Shown: positions 45,775 to 55,400 of the stretch, one piece after another
Layout: every line of letters begins with the position of its first letter
How positions within the stretch are numbered: the stretch's first letter is position 1
From: Saccharopolyspora hirsuta
GTDB lineage: Bacteria > Actinomycetota > Actinomycetes > Mycobacteriales > Pseudonocardiaceae
DNA: 64,000 bases
Direction of reading: 5' to 3'
Assembly: GCF_008630535.1 (NCBI RefSeq)
Contig: NZ_VWPH01000006.1
Span: 372,001-436,000, forward strand
Made by a program: the position numbers and the translations under genes
Notes under the pieces: model-generated
The model's input: only the letters and a program-made list of their open reading frames with translations
The model's database searches: none
What the model was told of the DNA's origin: nothing

Positions 45775-47206
45775 CGAGGTACGCCTCCAAACCGGCCCGG
45801 CCGCCCTCGCGGCCGAACCCGGACTCCTGGTAGCCGCCGAAGGGGGCGGTCGGGTCGAAGCGGTTGAAGGTGTTGGCCCACACCACCCCGGCGCGCAGCT
45901 GCTGCGCCGCCCACAGGATCCGCGACCCCTTCTCGGACCAGATCCCGGCGGACAGGCCGTACGGGGTGTTGTTCGCCTTGGCGATCGCCTCGGCCGGGGT
46001 GCGGAAGGTCAGCACCGACAGCACCGGGCCGAAGATCTCCTCGCGGGCGATCCGCATCGACTGCTGCACGTCGGAGAACACCGTGGGGGAGAAGAAGAAC
46101 CCGCGCTCCGGCAGCGGGCACGGGCTGGTCCAGCGCCGCGCGCCCTCGACGTCCCCGCTGTCGGCCAGCTCGGTGATCCTGGCCAGCTGCTCGGCGGAGT
46201 TGATCGCGCCGACGTCGGTGTTCTTGTCCAGCGGGTCGCCGACCCGCAGCGTCCGCACCCGCGCCCGCAGCTTCTCCAGCAGCTCCTCGGCGATCGACTC
46301 CTGCACCAGCAGCCGCGAGCCCGCGCAGCAGACGTGGCCCTGGTTGAAGAAGATGCCGTTCACGATGCCCTCGACGGCCTGGTCCAGCGGGGCGTCGTCG
46401 AACACGATGTTGGCGGCCTTGCCGCCGAGCTCCAGGGTCAGCTTCTTGCCGGTGCCCGCGACGGTGCGCTGGATCTGCTTGCCGACCTCGGTCGAGCCGG
46501 TGAACGCGACCTTGTCGACGCCGGGGTGGGCGACCAGCGCGGCGCCGACGTCCCCGGCGCCGGGGACGATGTTCACCACGCCCGGCGGCAGCCCGGCCTG
46601 CTGGCAGATCTCGGCGAACACCAGCGCGCTCAGCGGGGTGGTCTCGGCGGGCTTGAGCACCACGGTGTTGCCGCAGGCCAGCGCCGGGGCGATCTTCCAG
46701 GCCAGCATCAGCAGCGGGAAGTTCCACGGGATGACCTGCCCGGCCACGCCGAGCGGCCGCGGGTCCGGGCCGTACCCGGCGTAAGCGAGCTTGTCCGCCC
46801 AGCCCGCGTGGTGGAAGAAGTGCGCCGCGGCGGTCGGGATGTCGGCGTCCCGGGACTCCTTGATGGGCTTGCCGTTGTCCAGCGTCTCCAGCACCGCGAG
46901 CTCGCGGCCGCGCTCCTGGATCAGCCGGGCGATGCGGAACAGGTACTTCGCGCGCTCGGTGCCCGGCATCCGCGACCAGGTCTGCTCGAAGGCGCGCCGC
47001 GCCGCCCGCACTGCGGTGTCCACATCGGACTCGTCGGCGCTGCCGACCTCGGCGAGCACCTCCTCGGTGGCCGGGTTGATGCTCTTGAGCGGCTCGCCCC
47101 CGCCGTCGGTGAACTCGCCGTCGACGAACATCCGGTAGCTGGGCTTGAGGTTCGCGATGTCCCGCGACTCCGGGGCGGGTGCGTACTCCCAGGGGCTTTC
47201 GGTCAT
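45767..47206 (-). CDS. NAD(P)-dependent aldehyde dehydrogenase
   Basis: 479 residues, full length. It oxidises an aldehyde to the acid; beside deoC the likely substrate is acetaldehyde from deoxyribose phosphate cleavage, which is inference. Motifs: VIPWNFPLLMLAWKIAPALA (NAD binding), GSTEVGKQIQ, the general-base Glu in LELGGKAANIVF, the nucleophile Cys in NQGHVCCAGSRL, and EIFGPVLSVLTF. The start ATG overlaps the deoC stop by one base (TGATG), and its own stop overlaps the truncated paralogue's start by 8 nt. Confidence 0.92.
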   Translation of the reverse strand: MTESPWEYAPAPESRDIANLKPSYRMFVDGEFTDGGGEPLKSINPATEEVLAEVGSADESDVDTAVRAARRAFEQTWSRMPGTERAKYLFRIARLIQERGRELAVLETLDNGKPIKESRDADIPTAAAHFFHHAGWADKLAYAGYGPDPRPLGVAGQVIPWNFPLLMLAWKIAPALACGNTVVLKPAETTPLSALVFAEICQQAGLPPGVVNIVPGAGDVGAALVAHPGVDKVAFTGSTEVGKQIQRTVAGTGKKLTLELGGKAANIVFDDAPLDQAVEGIVNGIFFNQGHVCCAGSRLLVQESIAEELLEKLRARVRTLRVGDPLDKNTDVGAINSAEQLARITELADSGDVEGARRWTSPCPLPERGFFFSPTVFSDVQQSMRIAREEIFGPVLSVLTFRTPAEAIAKANNTPYGLSAGIWSEKGSRILWAAQQLRAGVVWANTFNRFDPTAPFGGYQESGFGREGGRAGLEAYLDV

Positions 47207-48159
47207 CAGTCCACCGCCACGTGGTCGGGGCCGCTGTAGTGGCCGTCGAGCTGGGTGCGTCGCTGCATCAGCAGGTCGTTGAGCAGGCTGGACGCGCCGA
47301 AGCGGAACAGGTCCGGGGTGAGCCACTCCGGACCGGCGACCTCGTGCACGGCCACCAGGTAGCGGATCGCGTCCTTGGTGTTGCGGATCCCGCCCGCCGG
47401 TTTGACCCCGCGCAGCTCGCCGGTGGCGTCGCGCCAGTCGCGGACCGCCTGCAGCATCAGGTGCGTCACGGGCAGGGTCGCGGCCGGGGCGACCTTGCCG
47501 GTGGAGGTCTTGATGAAGTCGCCCCCGGCCAGCAGCGCCAGCCAGGACGCCCGGCGCACGTTGTCGAGGGTGGCGAGCTCGCCGGTCTCCAGGATCACCT
47601 TCAGGTGCGCCTCGCCGCAGGCCGCCTTGACGGCCTGGATCTCCTCGAAGACCTGCCCGTACCTGCCGGACAGGAACGCGCCGCGGTCGATCACCATGTC
47701 GATCTCGTCGGCCCCGGCGGCGACCGCGAACTCCACGTCGGCGAGCTTGACCGCGCGCGCCGCGCGGCCCGACGGGAACGCGGTGGCGACCGAGGCGACG
47801 TGGATGCCGGTGCCGTCCAGCTCCCGCACCGCGGTGGCGGCGAGGTCGGAGTACACGCAGACGGCGGCGACCGGCGGGGTGTCCGGCCGCTCGGGGTCGG
47901 GGCGCCGGGCCTTGGCGCACAGCGCGCGCACCTTGCCCTCGGTGTCGGCGCCCTCCAGCGTGGTCAGGTCGACCATCGAGATCGCGGTGTCGATCGCCCA
48001 GCGCTTGGCGTCCTTCTTGATGCTCCGCGTCGCGAGCCCGGCGGCCCGCTGCTCCAGCCCGACCTGGTCGACACCGGGCAGGCCGTGCAGGAACCGCCGC
48101 AGCGACCGGTCATCCCGGACCGCGTCGGCGAGCTCGGACGAAGTCGGCGACTGTGCCAT
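47206..48159 (-). CDS. deoC: Deoxyribose-phosphate aldolase
   Basis: 317 residues, the long (eukaryote-like) DERA form. It cleaves 2-deoxyribose-5-phosphate to glyceraldehyde-3-phosphate and acetaldehyde. The Schiff-base lysine is in GGDFIKTSTGKV, and other family blocks are IDTAISMVDLTTLEGADT, VASVATAFPSGR, KVILETGELATLD and GVKPAGGIRNTKDA. The ATG at 48159 is used. It is the first gene of a three-gene operon with the two aldehyde-dehydrogenase genes, joining deoxynucleoside sugar to central metabolism. Confidence 0.95.
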   Translation of the reverse strand: MAQSPTSSELADAVRDDRSLRRFLHGLPGVDQVGLEQRAAGLATRSIKKDAKRWAIDTAISMVDLTTLEGADTEGKVRALCAKARRPDPERPDTPPVAAVCVYSDLAATAVRELDGTGIHVASVATAFPSGRAARAVKLADVEFAVAAGADEIDMVIDRGAFLSGRYGQVFEEIQAVKAACGEAHLKVILETGELATLDNVRRASWLALLAGGDFIKTSTGKVAPAATLPVTHLMLQAVRDWRDATGELRGVKPAGGIRNTKDAIRYLVAVHEVAGPEWLTPDLFRFGASSLLNDLLMQRRTQLDGHYSGPDHVAVD

Positions 48160-48270
48160 GCCCGGAGTCTAAGCGGCCCGCCCACCGCGCCGCCGGGCCT
48201 GGAGTGATCACGCCAGCTGACCGGGGACCGGCATACTCGGGTGCGCAGTCCGAGGGGAACGGGGTGGGGC

Positions 48271-48615
48271 GTGCTGATCGGAGAACTGGCGCGGATCAGC
48301 GGTGTCGATGCGCGCTTGCTGCGGTACTACGAGGCGCGGGGACTGCTCGAACCCCGGCGGGGAGCGAACGGCTACCGCGAGTACGACGAGAACGCGGTGG
48401 TCGTCGTGCGGCAGATCCGCGCCCTGCTCGACGCGGGGCTGTCCACCGGGGTGATCCGGGCGGTGCTGCCGTGCGTCCGCGGTGAGCTCCCGGAGTTCGA
48501 CTGGTGCGTGGACGTGCGGGAGATCATGGACCGGGAGCTGGCGATCGCCGAGCAGCGGATCGCCGAGCTGCAGCGCAGTCGCAGCGCTCTCGCCGGTTTC
48601 CTCGAGAAGTCCTGA
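48271..48615 (+). CDS. MerR-family transcriptional regulator
   Basis: 114 residues from the GTG at 48271, where the conserved LIGELARISGVDARLLRYYE begins; an earlier GTG at 48241 adds an unrelated stretch. After the winged helix (to about residue 68) comes the dimerisation helix (REIMDRELAIAEQRIAELQR). It has one conserved-looking Cys in VLPCVRG and another in DWCVD, but no metal-binding loop of the CueR kind. It is convergent with the aminotransferase gene, whose promoter carries a MerR-like operator. It may therefore be the regulator of that gene. Confidence 0.9.
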   Translation: MLIGELARISGVDARLLRYYEARGLLEPRRGANGYREYDENAVVVVRQIRALLDAGLSTGVIRAVLPCVRGELPEFDWCVDVREIMDRELAIAEQRIAELQRSRSALAGFLEKS

Positions 48616-48616
48616 T

Positions 48617-49405
48617 TCACGGCGCGACGAGCGGTTCCGCCTCGTACGCCCGGTGCAGCAGCTCCAGGAAGTCCGGTGCGACGGGCACGGTCGTGCCGTC
48701 GATCCGGTGCACCGCGACACCCGGCGTCCAGGAGTTCATGACCACCGCCCCGGCCAGCCCCGGGAGATCGGCGGGTCGGATCTCGGCAGTGCGCTGGGGC
48801 ACGTCCAGCTGCCTGCGGACGATGCCCATCGCGGTTCCGCCCAGCACGTCCGCCTCGGGCCACACCACTGCCTCGCCGTCCCAGAAGGCCAAGTTCCAGA
48901 TCGACGCCTCGCTGAACCGGCCCCGGCGGTCGAGGAAGGCGGCGTCGTCGAAGCCCTGCGCCACGGCCTGCCGCAGGTAGAAGGTCTTGGCCACCTCGCC
49001 GACGTGCTTCAGCTCCGGCAGGGTCCGTTCGTGCTCGACGGTCGCCAGCGACAGCGGACCGGTGGGGCCGGAGGCGGCGGGCGAGGTGCGGATCAGGACG
49101 TCGAGCGTCCCGTCGGCCGCGGTGAACTCGCCCGCGGACGAGTAGACGGTGACCAGCAGCGAGTGGTCGGCGGGTGACCCTTCCACGGCTGCCCGCAGGT
49201 GGGACCGCACCTGGTCGTCGGGCAGCGCCTGCCCGAACATCGTCAGCGAGGCGTTGCGCAGCCGTTCGAGGTGCAGGTCGAGGCCCCGCACGCCGCCGTC
49301 CCGCACCTGAACGGCGGTCATGTGCGCGAACCCCGCGAAGGCGAGCGGCGCCAGCTCCGCAGCGGTGGCTTCCCGGCCGTTGCGGTGCACGACGAAAGCG
49401 GACAT
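48617..49405 (-). CDS. Class IV aminotransferase / aminodeoxychorismate lyase-like
   Basis: 262 residues from the ATG at 49405 (AGGAG 5 nt upstream). The PLP-dependent fold type IV pattern is present: LDLHLERLRNASLTMFG, the lysine region in ELKHVGEVAKTFYLRQA (Lys near 140), DDAAFLDRRGRFSEASIWNL with the Glu-Ala-Ser-Ile-Trp-Asn motif, and VLGGTAMGIVRRQL. It could be a D-amino acid, branched-chain or aminodeoxychorismate lyase-type enzyme; the exact reaction cannot be read from sequence. Its promoter region has a perfect 18-bp palindrome between -35 and -10 elements. Confidence 0.88.
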   Translation of the reverse strand: MSAFVVHRNGREATAAELAPLAFAGFAHMTAVQVRDGGVRGLDLHLERLRNASLTMFGQALPDDQVRSHLRAAVEGSPADHSLLVTVYSSAGEFTAADGTLDVLIRTSPAASGPTGPLSLATVEHERTLPELKHVGEVAKTFYLRQAVAQGFDDAAFLDRRGRFSEASIWNLAFWDGEAVVWPEADVLGGTAMGIVRRQLDVPQRTAEIRPADLPGLAGAVVMNSWTPGVAVHRIDGTTVPVAPDFLELLHRAYEAEPLVAP

Positions 49406-49448
49406 GAGCGGCTCCTGAGCTCGTGTTTCCCGACTGGATCCGGGAAGG

Positions 49449-49480
49449 ACGCTAGGGCTTCCAACCGGTTGGAAGGTCAA
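49449..49480 (-). promoter_or_regulatory. MerR-type promoter: TTGACC, 20-bp spacer, TAGCGT with perfect palindrome
   Basis: Reading on the minus strand: TTGACC at 49480-49475, TAGCGT at 49454-49449, spacer 20 bp. CTTCCAACCGGTTGGAAG (49458-49475) lies in the spacer as a perfect dyad. An over-long spacer with a dyad between the hexamers is the hallmark of MerR-activated promoters. It serves the class IV aminotransferase gene, whose ATG is 44 bp downstream, and is near a convergent MerR gene. Confidence 0.65.
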
Positions 49481-49521
49481 CCCGAGGTGGCTCGGATCAC
49501 GCCAGCGGGCATGCTGGGCCG

Positions 49522-50121
49522 ATGGCGCTGACGAGCATCCCGTGGGACCCGGCTTCGCCGGTTGAAGTGCGCGAACTGCTCGCCGAGGTGGGTGTTCCGT
49601 GGTGGTTGGCCGGTGGTTTCGCCGTCGAGCTCGCGCTCGGGCGCTCGCTGCGCGAGCACGGCGACATCGACGTCCTGGTGCTCCGCCGCGATCAGCTGGC
49701 CGTGCGGGAAGCCCTGCGCGGGTGGGAGCTTTGGGCGGCGGATCCGCCAGGGGTGCTGCGGCCGTGGCGCAGCGGGGAGGTCCTGCCAGCCGGGGTCTGC
49801 GACGTCTGGTGCCGCCCGGCCGCCGACCAGCCGTGGCGGATCCAGGTCGTGCTCGACGAATCCGACGGCGACTGCTGGGTATCGCGGCGCAACCCGCGCG
49901 TGCGCCGCGACGTGCGATCGATCGGACGCACCGGTTCGGACGGCATCCCGTACCTGGCACCCGAGATCCTGCAGTTCTACAAGGCGAAGGACGCCCGGCC
50001 GAAGGACGAGGTCGACTTCGCCGCGCTGCTGCCGTTGCTCGGTGCCGACCAGCGCCGGTGGCTGGCCGGGGCGATCCGCGACACCTTCGGCGACCACCCG
50101 TGGTTGGCGCGCATCGGCTGA
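49522..50121 (+). CDS. Nucleotidyltransferase-domain protein (aminoglycoside-adenylyltransferase-like)
   Basis: 199 residues from ATG 49522. The fold is shown by VPWWLAGGFAVELALGRSLREH and HGDIDVLVLRRDQ, the G-G and D-x-D motifs of the DNA polymerase beta-type nucleotidyltransferases. A later helix pair ends PEILQFYKAKDARPKDEVDF. Relatives include LinA/LinB-like lincosamide and aminoglycoside nucleotidyltransferases and small uncharacterised MNT proteins. Drug resistance is possible but unproven. Divergent from the aminotransferase gene. A HEPN partner, common for MNT antitoxins, is not seen. Confidence 0.85.
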   Translation: MALTSIPWDPASPVEVRELLAEVGVPWWLAGGFAVELALGRSLREHGDIDVLVLRRDQLAVREALRGWELWAADPPGVLRPWRSGEVLPAGVCDVWCRPAADQPWRIQVVLDESDGDCWVSRRNPRVRRDVRSIGRTGSDGIPYLAPEILQFYKAKDARPKDEVDFAALLPLLGADQRRWLAGAIRDTFGDHPWLARIG

Positions 50122-50459
50122 ATGCGGCGGACCAGATCGAGGGCTCGGTCCTGCTGCACCACGACGGCGTCGGCCACGGCCAGCACTACCACAGCCCCTG
50201 CGTGACGGATCACGTCAACGACTCCGTGACGACGCTGCGCACGCCGGAGCCCGACACCACTGCGAACCGCCCCGGCGGCTGACGATCCCCGTCCGGGTCC
50301 CGATCTCGGGGAAATGTGGGAACTCTCCCGGAACCGGTCCTCGGAACGGTGGTGATTTCGCGCGAAGTCGCCACATCCCCGACCGGAACCCTGAGGGACC
50401 CGATTTCGGCAGAAATCGGGGCGGCGCGAAGGTGAGGGCGCGTACTCGATGGAGGTTCG
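50122..50459. other. Intergenic stretch with three palindromes
   Basis: 338 bp without a credible gene. It contains TTTCGCGCGAA at about 50355-50365 inside a GTGGTGA/TCGCCAC hairpin, and CCGATTTC-GGCA-GAAATCGG at 50400-50419. Both are of the TTTC-N4-GAAA family and sit ahead of the methyltransferase gene and after the nucleotidyltransferase gene. Confidence 0.5.
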
Positions 50460-51101
50460 GTGATTCAACTTCCGAAGGCGTTGTGGTGGGACCACAACGC
50501 GCACTACCACCCGTGGTTGCTGCGGCAGGTGCCGCGGCGCATCGCGCGGGCGCTCGACGTCGGGTGCGGGAACGGCGCGTTCGCCCGGCAGCTCGCCGGG
50601 AGGGCGGAGCACGTCGACGCGGTGGACGTCTCGGCCGAGATGATCGAGCGCGCCAGCAGCGCGCCGAACCCGACCAACGTCAGGTGGTTGTGCGCAGACC
50701 TGCTGGACCCCGAGCTGGCCCTGGACCCCGAGGGATACGACGCGGTGACGGCGATCTCGAGCGTGCACCACATGCCGCTGCGCCCGGCGCTGACCAAGCT
50801 CGCCGAGCTGGTGCGGCCGGGCGGAACGCTCGCGGTCGTCGGCCACTACCGCAAGGAGACGGCGGTGGACTTCGCCATGGACGCGGTGACGCTCCCGGCG
50901 AACGCGGCGGTCGGTGCCTACAAGGCGGCGCGCGGCCGAGCGGGCAAGCCCAACAACGAGGGCATGCCGATCGAGGACCCGGTGGACACCCTGGCGGAGA
51001 TCCGCGCGGCAGCGGAGGACATCCTCCCCGGAGCAGCGCTGCAACGCCGCCTCTTCTGGCGCCACACCCTCCTCTGGCGCAAGCCCGGGGCGCGCCCCTG
51101 A
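50460..51101 (+). CDS. Class I SAM-dependent methyltransferase
   Basis: 213 residues; GTG at 50460 with GGAGG 5 nt upstream. Motif I is ALDVGCGNGAFARQLAGR near 31-48, followed by VDAVDVSAEMIERA (acidic motif II), VRWLCADLL (motif III) and LAELVRPGGTLAVVGHY (motif post-I). It resembles the ubiquinone/menaquinone C-methyltransferase superfamily in general, but the substrate is not indicated. It is convergent with the PhoX gene, with a strong TCGTGAG-type hairpin between. Confidence 0.88.
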   Translation: MIQLPKALWWDHNAHYHPWLLRQVPRRIARALDVGCGNGAFARQLAGRAEHVDAVDVSAEMIERASSAPNPTNVRWLCADLLDPELALDPEGYDAVTAISSVHHMPLRPALTKLAELVRPGGTLAVVGHYRKETAVDFAMDAVTLPANAAVGAYKAARGRAGKPNNEGMPIEDPVDTLAEIRAAAEDILPGAALQRRLFWRHTLLWRKPGARP

Positions 51102-51104
51102 ACA

Positions 51105-51150
51105 GTCGTGAGTGCGCAACGGCGTTCGAACACCGTTGCGCACTCACGAC
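51105..51150. terminator. TCGTGAG-type hairpin, 18-bp stem, 10-nt loop
   Basis: GTCGTGAGTGCGCAACGG (51105-51122) pairs perfectly with 51133-51150. It lies between the methyltransferase stop and the convergent PhoX stop. It shares the outer TCGTGAGTGC with hairpins at 56427 and 63217 but has a different, still fully paired, inner stem. Confidence 0.75.
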
Positions 51151-51204
51151 AGCGGGGGTGGGGCGCGCGGGTCGCCACCGGCTGTGGTGGGACGGGTTCC
51201 CCGG

Positions 51205-52356
51205 TCAGTGCCGGAACGGGCCGGTGATCTCGTAGGTGATGCCGCCGGAGGAGTCGCCGGAGGTGCCGCGCTGGGAGGAGAAGTACAGGCGGTCGCCCGC
51301 CGGGTTGAACGCCGGGCCGCACAGCTCCGAGCCGTCCTGGTCGTTCACCCGCACCACCGGGGCGACCACGTCGTCGGGGGTGATGATGCAGATCTCCATG
51401 TTGCCGCCGTCCTCGGCGACGTAGAGGTCGCCGAAGGAGCTGCCGGTGATGTTGTCCACGCCGCTCAGGTCACCGTCGCCGTCGTAGGCCAGCTCGAAGG
51501 TGTCGTCGGCGGCGTTGAACTGCCACACCCGGTCGTCGCCCTTGGTGGTGAACCAGCACCGGTCGTTGGCGTAGTGGCAGCCTTCGCCGCCGTCGAAGTG
51601 CTTGGCCTCGGACACCTGCTCGCGGGTCGGCGTCGCGCCGTCGTCCGGCAGCGGCTCCGGCACCTCCACCCAGGTGGCCTTGCCGGACGTCTCCGACCCG
51701 GCGGCCAGGACCTCCAGCACCCCGCCCGCGCCGAGGTCGCCCCAGTTGTTCGGCCGGAAGCGGTAGAAGCAGCCGTCGGGTTCGTCCTCGGTCAGGTAGA
51801 TGACCTTGCGGACCGGGTCGCAGGCCGCGGCTTCGTGGTTGAACTTGCCCATCGCGTCGCGCCGCACTGCTTCGTCGCGGCCCCACGGGTCGGTCTCGAA
51901 GACGTACCCGTACCCGACCTCCTCGCAGGACAACCAGGTGTCCCAAGGGGTTTTGCCGCCCGCGCAGTTGCGCCGGGTGTCGTCCAGGATCCGGTAGGCG
52001 TCGGCGATGTTGCCGCTGGCGTCGAAGCGGACCGCGCCGACGCCGCCGCCCGGCTCGATCTCGGAGTTCGACACGTAGATCCACCCGTCGCCGTCGGCGA
52101 AGCACGCCCCGCCGTCGGGTGCGTCGTGCCAGGTGTAGGACGTGCCCTCGACGGTCTCGCCGGACCGCGCGATGACCCGGCTGGTGAACCCCTCGGGCAG
52201 TTCGAGCCCGTTGCCGTCGGCGGGGAGCAGCGGCCCGTACGGCCCTTCCGCCCGCCGGATCGGCGCGGACGCGGCAGCACCGGTCCACAGCGCGCCGGAG
52301 AACGCCGCGACCCCGCCACCGACCACGGCAGCGCGGAGAAAAGAACGACGCCGCAC
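51205..52356 (-). CDS. PhoX-family (DUF839) Tat-exported protein, copy 2
   Basis: 383 residues; GTG with GAGAGGAG upstream. The twin-arginine signal is MRRRSFLRAAVVGGGVAAF. The mature part is a beta-propeller with the DUF839/PhoX pattern: GFTSRVIARSGETV, YTWHDAPDGGACF, WDTWLSCEEVGYGYVFETDP, FNHEAAACDPVRKVIYLTED, then HFDGGEGCHY and PAFNPAGDRLYFSSQRG. PhoX proteins are calcium/iron-dependent phosphatases, but many DUF839 members are uncharacterised. The final gene of the tandem protease/STAND-PhoX array, 68 bp after its upstream STAND gene. Nearly identical to copy 1. Confidence 0.88.
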   Translation of the reverse strand: MRRRSFLRAAVVGGGVAAFSGALWTGAAASAPIRRAEGPYGPLLPADGNGLELPEGFTSRVIARSGETVEGTSYTWHDAPDGGACFADGDGWIYVSNSEIEPGGGVGAVRFDASGNIADAYRILDDTRRNCAGGKTPWDTWLSCEEVGYGYVFETDPWGRDEAVRRDAMGKFNHEAAACDPVRKVIYLTEDEPDGCFYRFRPNNWGDLGAGGVLEVLAAGSETSGKATWVEVPEPLPDDGATPTREQVSEAKHFDGGEGCHYANDRCWFTTKGDDRVWQFNAADDTFELAYDGDGDLSGVDNITGSSFGDLYVAEDGGNMEICIITPDDVVAPVVRVNDQDGSELCGPAFNPAGDRLYFSSQRGTSGDSSGGITYEITGPFRH

Positions 52357-52424
52357 AACGACTCCTCTCGGTCCGTCGGCGGCGGAGCCCCATCTTCACC
52401 GCCAGCAGCCCCCGAACGGCCCAA

Positions 52425-55400
52425 TCACCGCAGGCACGGCGGGTCCTGGCTCACCCCTTCCGGCAGCTGGCGCAGCTCGTCCTCGGTGAAGTCGCGGGCC
52501 GAGATCCGGCACAGGTCGTCGAACCAGGCGTCCGGATCGAGCGGGATCGCATCCCGGCGCCCGGGGGCGGTGTTGGGCACCAGCGCATCGCCCTCGACGC
52601 TGCTCGTCTCACCCGTGCCGTCGAGGGTGATCGAGGTGACCAGCCGGTGCTGCCGCCAGTCCCAGACCTGGAAGTCCAGGGTCTTCTGCGCGAACAGGTA
52701 GTCCCCGGAGATGCCGATCACGCGGTCGATCTCGCCGGTCAGCGGCGCGAACTCGGTCAGGTTCGCCAGGTCGATCAGCACCACCGAGGTGCCCACCTCC
52801 GTCACCACCGCCGCGACCGAACCGTCCGCCGAGAGCGTTGGCCGCATGTAGTAGCCGTTCATCGGGAAGGACTTCAGCCGCGTCCGGGTTCGGAGGTCCC
52901 ACACCGCGATCTCGGTGTTGGTCTGCACGACGGCCTGCTCCAGGTGCCCCGGGCGGAGCACGAAATCCGGTCCGGCGCGCAGCGAGTCCCACTCGCCCAC
53001 GGGTTCCAGCACCAGCGGAGGTGCCGCCTGCACCCCGGTGCGCAAGTCCCAAGTGGACAGTATGCCCAGCTGGCTCACCAGGAGATCGCCGCTCGGGCCG
53101 ACCGCCAGCACGGCGTACTTCTGGAAGTCGCGCAGCTCGTCCTCGTGGCCGCTCGGCACGGGCAGCTGCACTTCCCGCTCCAGCACCATCCCGGCCGTGC
53201 GGTAGATCTGCAGCGTCGTGCCCACCACCACGGCGAACCGCTCGCCGGTGGCGTCGAAGGAGATCCCGTTCGGCGAGCGCGGCGCGGCCGTCCGGCCCAC
53301 CGCTGCGCCCTGCTCGTCCAGCAGGGCGATCGAACCGCCGAAACCCGTGCCGTCGGGGACGTAGGCGATCCAACGCCGACCGTCCGCGCTCCGGTCCATG
53401 AGCGACAGCCCGGTCACCGCCCGCTCGACCGGCCCGCGCCGGATCGGGAGGGAGCTCGTCTGCACTGCGCCGTGGCGCACCGAGACGGCGGTGAGCGAGC
53501 CGTCCGGCGCGGGGACGAGCAGCGGAGCCGCGGAACCCCACGACGCGGAGTCCGCCGAGTCGCCGAGCACCAGCCGCTCACCGGTCCGCCACCGGATCAC
53601 CTCGGGCGGCGTGCCGTCGTACGAGCCGAGGTCGACCAGGAAGTACTGGCCGCTCTCGTCGAGTTCGAGCCGGCACTGCGGGACCGGGTACCGGGCCCGG
53701 ACCCCGCCGGTAGCGGTGTCGAACACCGTGATCGCCTCGTGCTCGCAGGTCGCCGCGTGCGTTCCCGCCCCGAGGAGGACGGCGCTGCCGTCGTCCGCGG
53801 CGGGGAGGGTCCGGAGCTGGGCGCCGGTGGCGAGGTCGCGGACCACCGGGGCGTACACGTCGTCCCCCTGCGCGCTGGTCCGGACGCGCTCGGTGGCCAC
53901 CAGGGCCCGGCCGTCCGAGGTCGGGTAGACCTCCCTGACCGACGAGGTCGGACCGTCCGACGGGTACACCACCCGGCTCGGGAGCTCGCGCATCCCGTCG
54001 AGGTCCCACACCCGGACCCGCTGCGGGCCGTCGTCGGTACCCGACAGGACGGCGAGGAAGCGGCCGTTAGCGCTGAACCGGGCGGCGGCGTTGATCTCCT
54101 CGGCCGCCAGCACGACGGGGGAGCTGGCGGCGGCGAGGTCCCACAGCCGCACGCCGGGCCCGTCGCCCTGCCCGGCCAGCCACCGACCGTCGGGGCTCAT
54201 GGTGACCGTGCTGGTCCCGTCCTCGCCGATCGCCCGGCTGGTCGGGTTCGGCCCCGCCAATCCCCACCACGCGGTCACCTGGTCCGCGCGGTTCTGCGGG
54301 ATCGCCGCGACGACGCGGCCGTCCTCGCTGGAAACCAGCTGCATCACCTGGTGCATCTGCTGCGGTGGCAGCACCCGGTCCGCACCGCGCCAGTAGAGCC
54401 GCTGCGCCAGCAGCGCGCCGTATGCGTCCGGGTTGCCGGGCTTCTCGCGCCAGGCGGCGAGCGCGATCTGCAGCGCCTCCGCCGGGTTCCCCGCGGTGGC
54501 GCGGTTGGCCACGCCCGCCAGATCGGTGGCGTTGCTGGTGCGGATGCGGTCTTCGAGCGCGCTGTTCCGGTTGAGCACCACACCGGTCAGCACCGCCGCC
54601 ACCAGCGCCAGCACCCCGGTGATCGCGCTGATCGTCCGCCAGCGGTTCTGGTTGCGGCGGTGGGCCGCCGCGCTGCGGCGGATGAAGTCCTGCTGCGCCG
54701 CCGGGACGTCCTGCTCGCGCTCGGCCAGCCACCCGACCGCTTCGGCCAGGCCGGTGTCCCTGAGCTGACCGCCGGACTCCTGGAGCTGCTGGAGCCGCGA
54801 CAGCCAGGCGAGGAAGTCGGCGTCCTCGGTCAGCCGGTCCCGCAGCGCTGGCCAGTGGTCGATGAGCGCTTGGTGCACCAGGCCGACGTGCTCGTCGCGG
54901 ATCACCAGCAGGCGGTGGGCGGCGAGCTCGTGCGCGACCTCCCGGAGCTCCGGGTCGAGGTCCGCGATCCGGGCGCTGCGGCGGGAGAAACCGCCTTCGC
55001 CGTCGGGGCGGGCCAGCTGCGTCAGCAACCGCCGAGCCAGCGCCTCGTCCTTCGGGCGCAGTGCCGCGAGCGCGGCATCGGCGTGCTTGCTCAGCGCTCC
55101 CGGCAGTCGGCCGATCTCGTCGTAGGCGGTGTGGGTGAGCCAGCCTCCGCTGCTGCTGTCCCAGAGCTGTTCGAGGGCCTTGGAGAGCAGCGGCAGGGTG
55201 CTCTGGCCCCGGGCGTCGTCGAGGATCCGGTCCACCAGCCCCGCTTCGAACCCGATCGCGCCCGCCCGCGCAGCGGGCTGGACGATCGCCGCCCGCATCT
55301 GCTCGCGCCCCATCGGTTCCAGCAGCCAGACGGCCTTGTTGAGCTCCTGGCGGGTGTCGGCGGTGATCAGGTCGTCCAGCGACCGCGACCGCAGCGTCAG

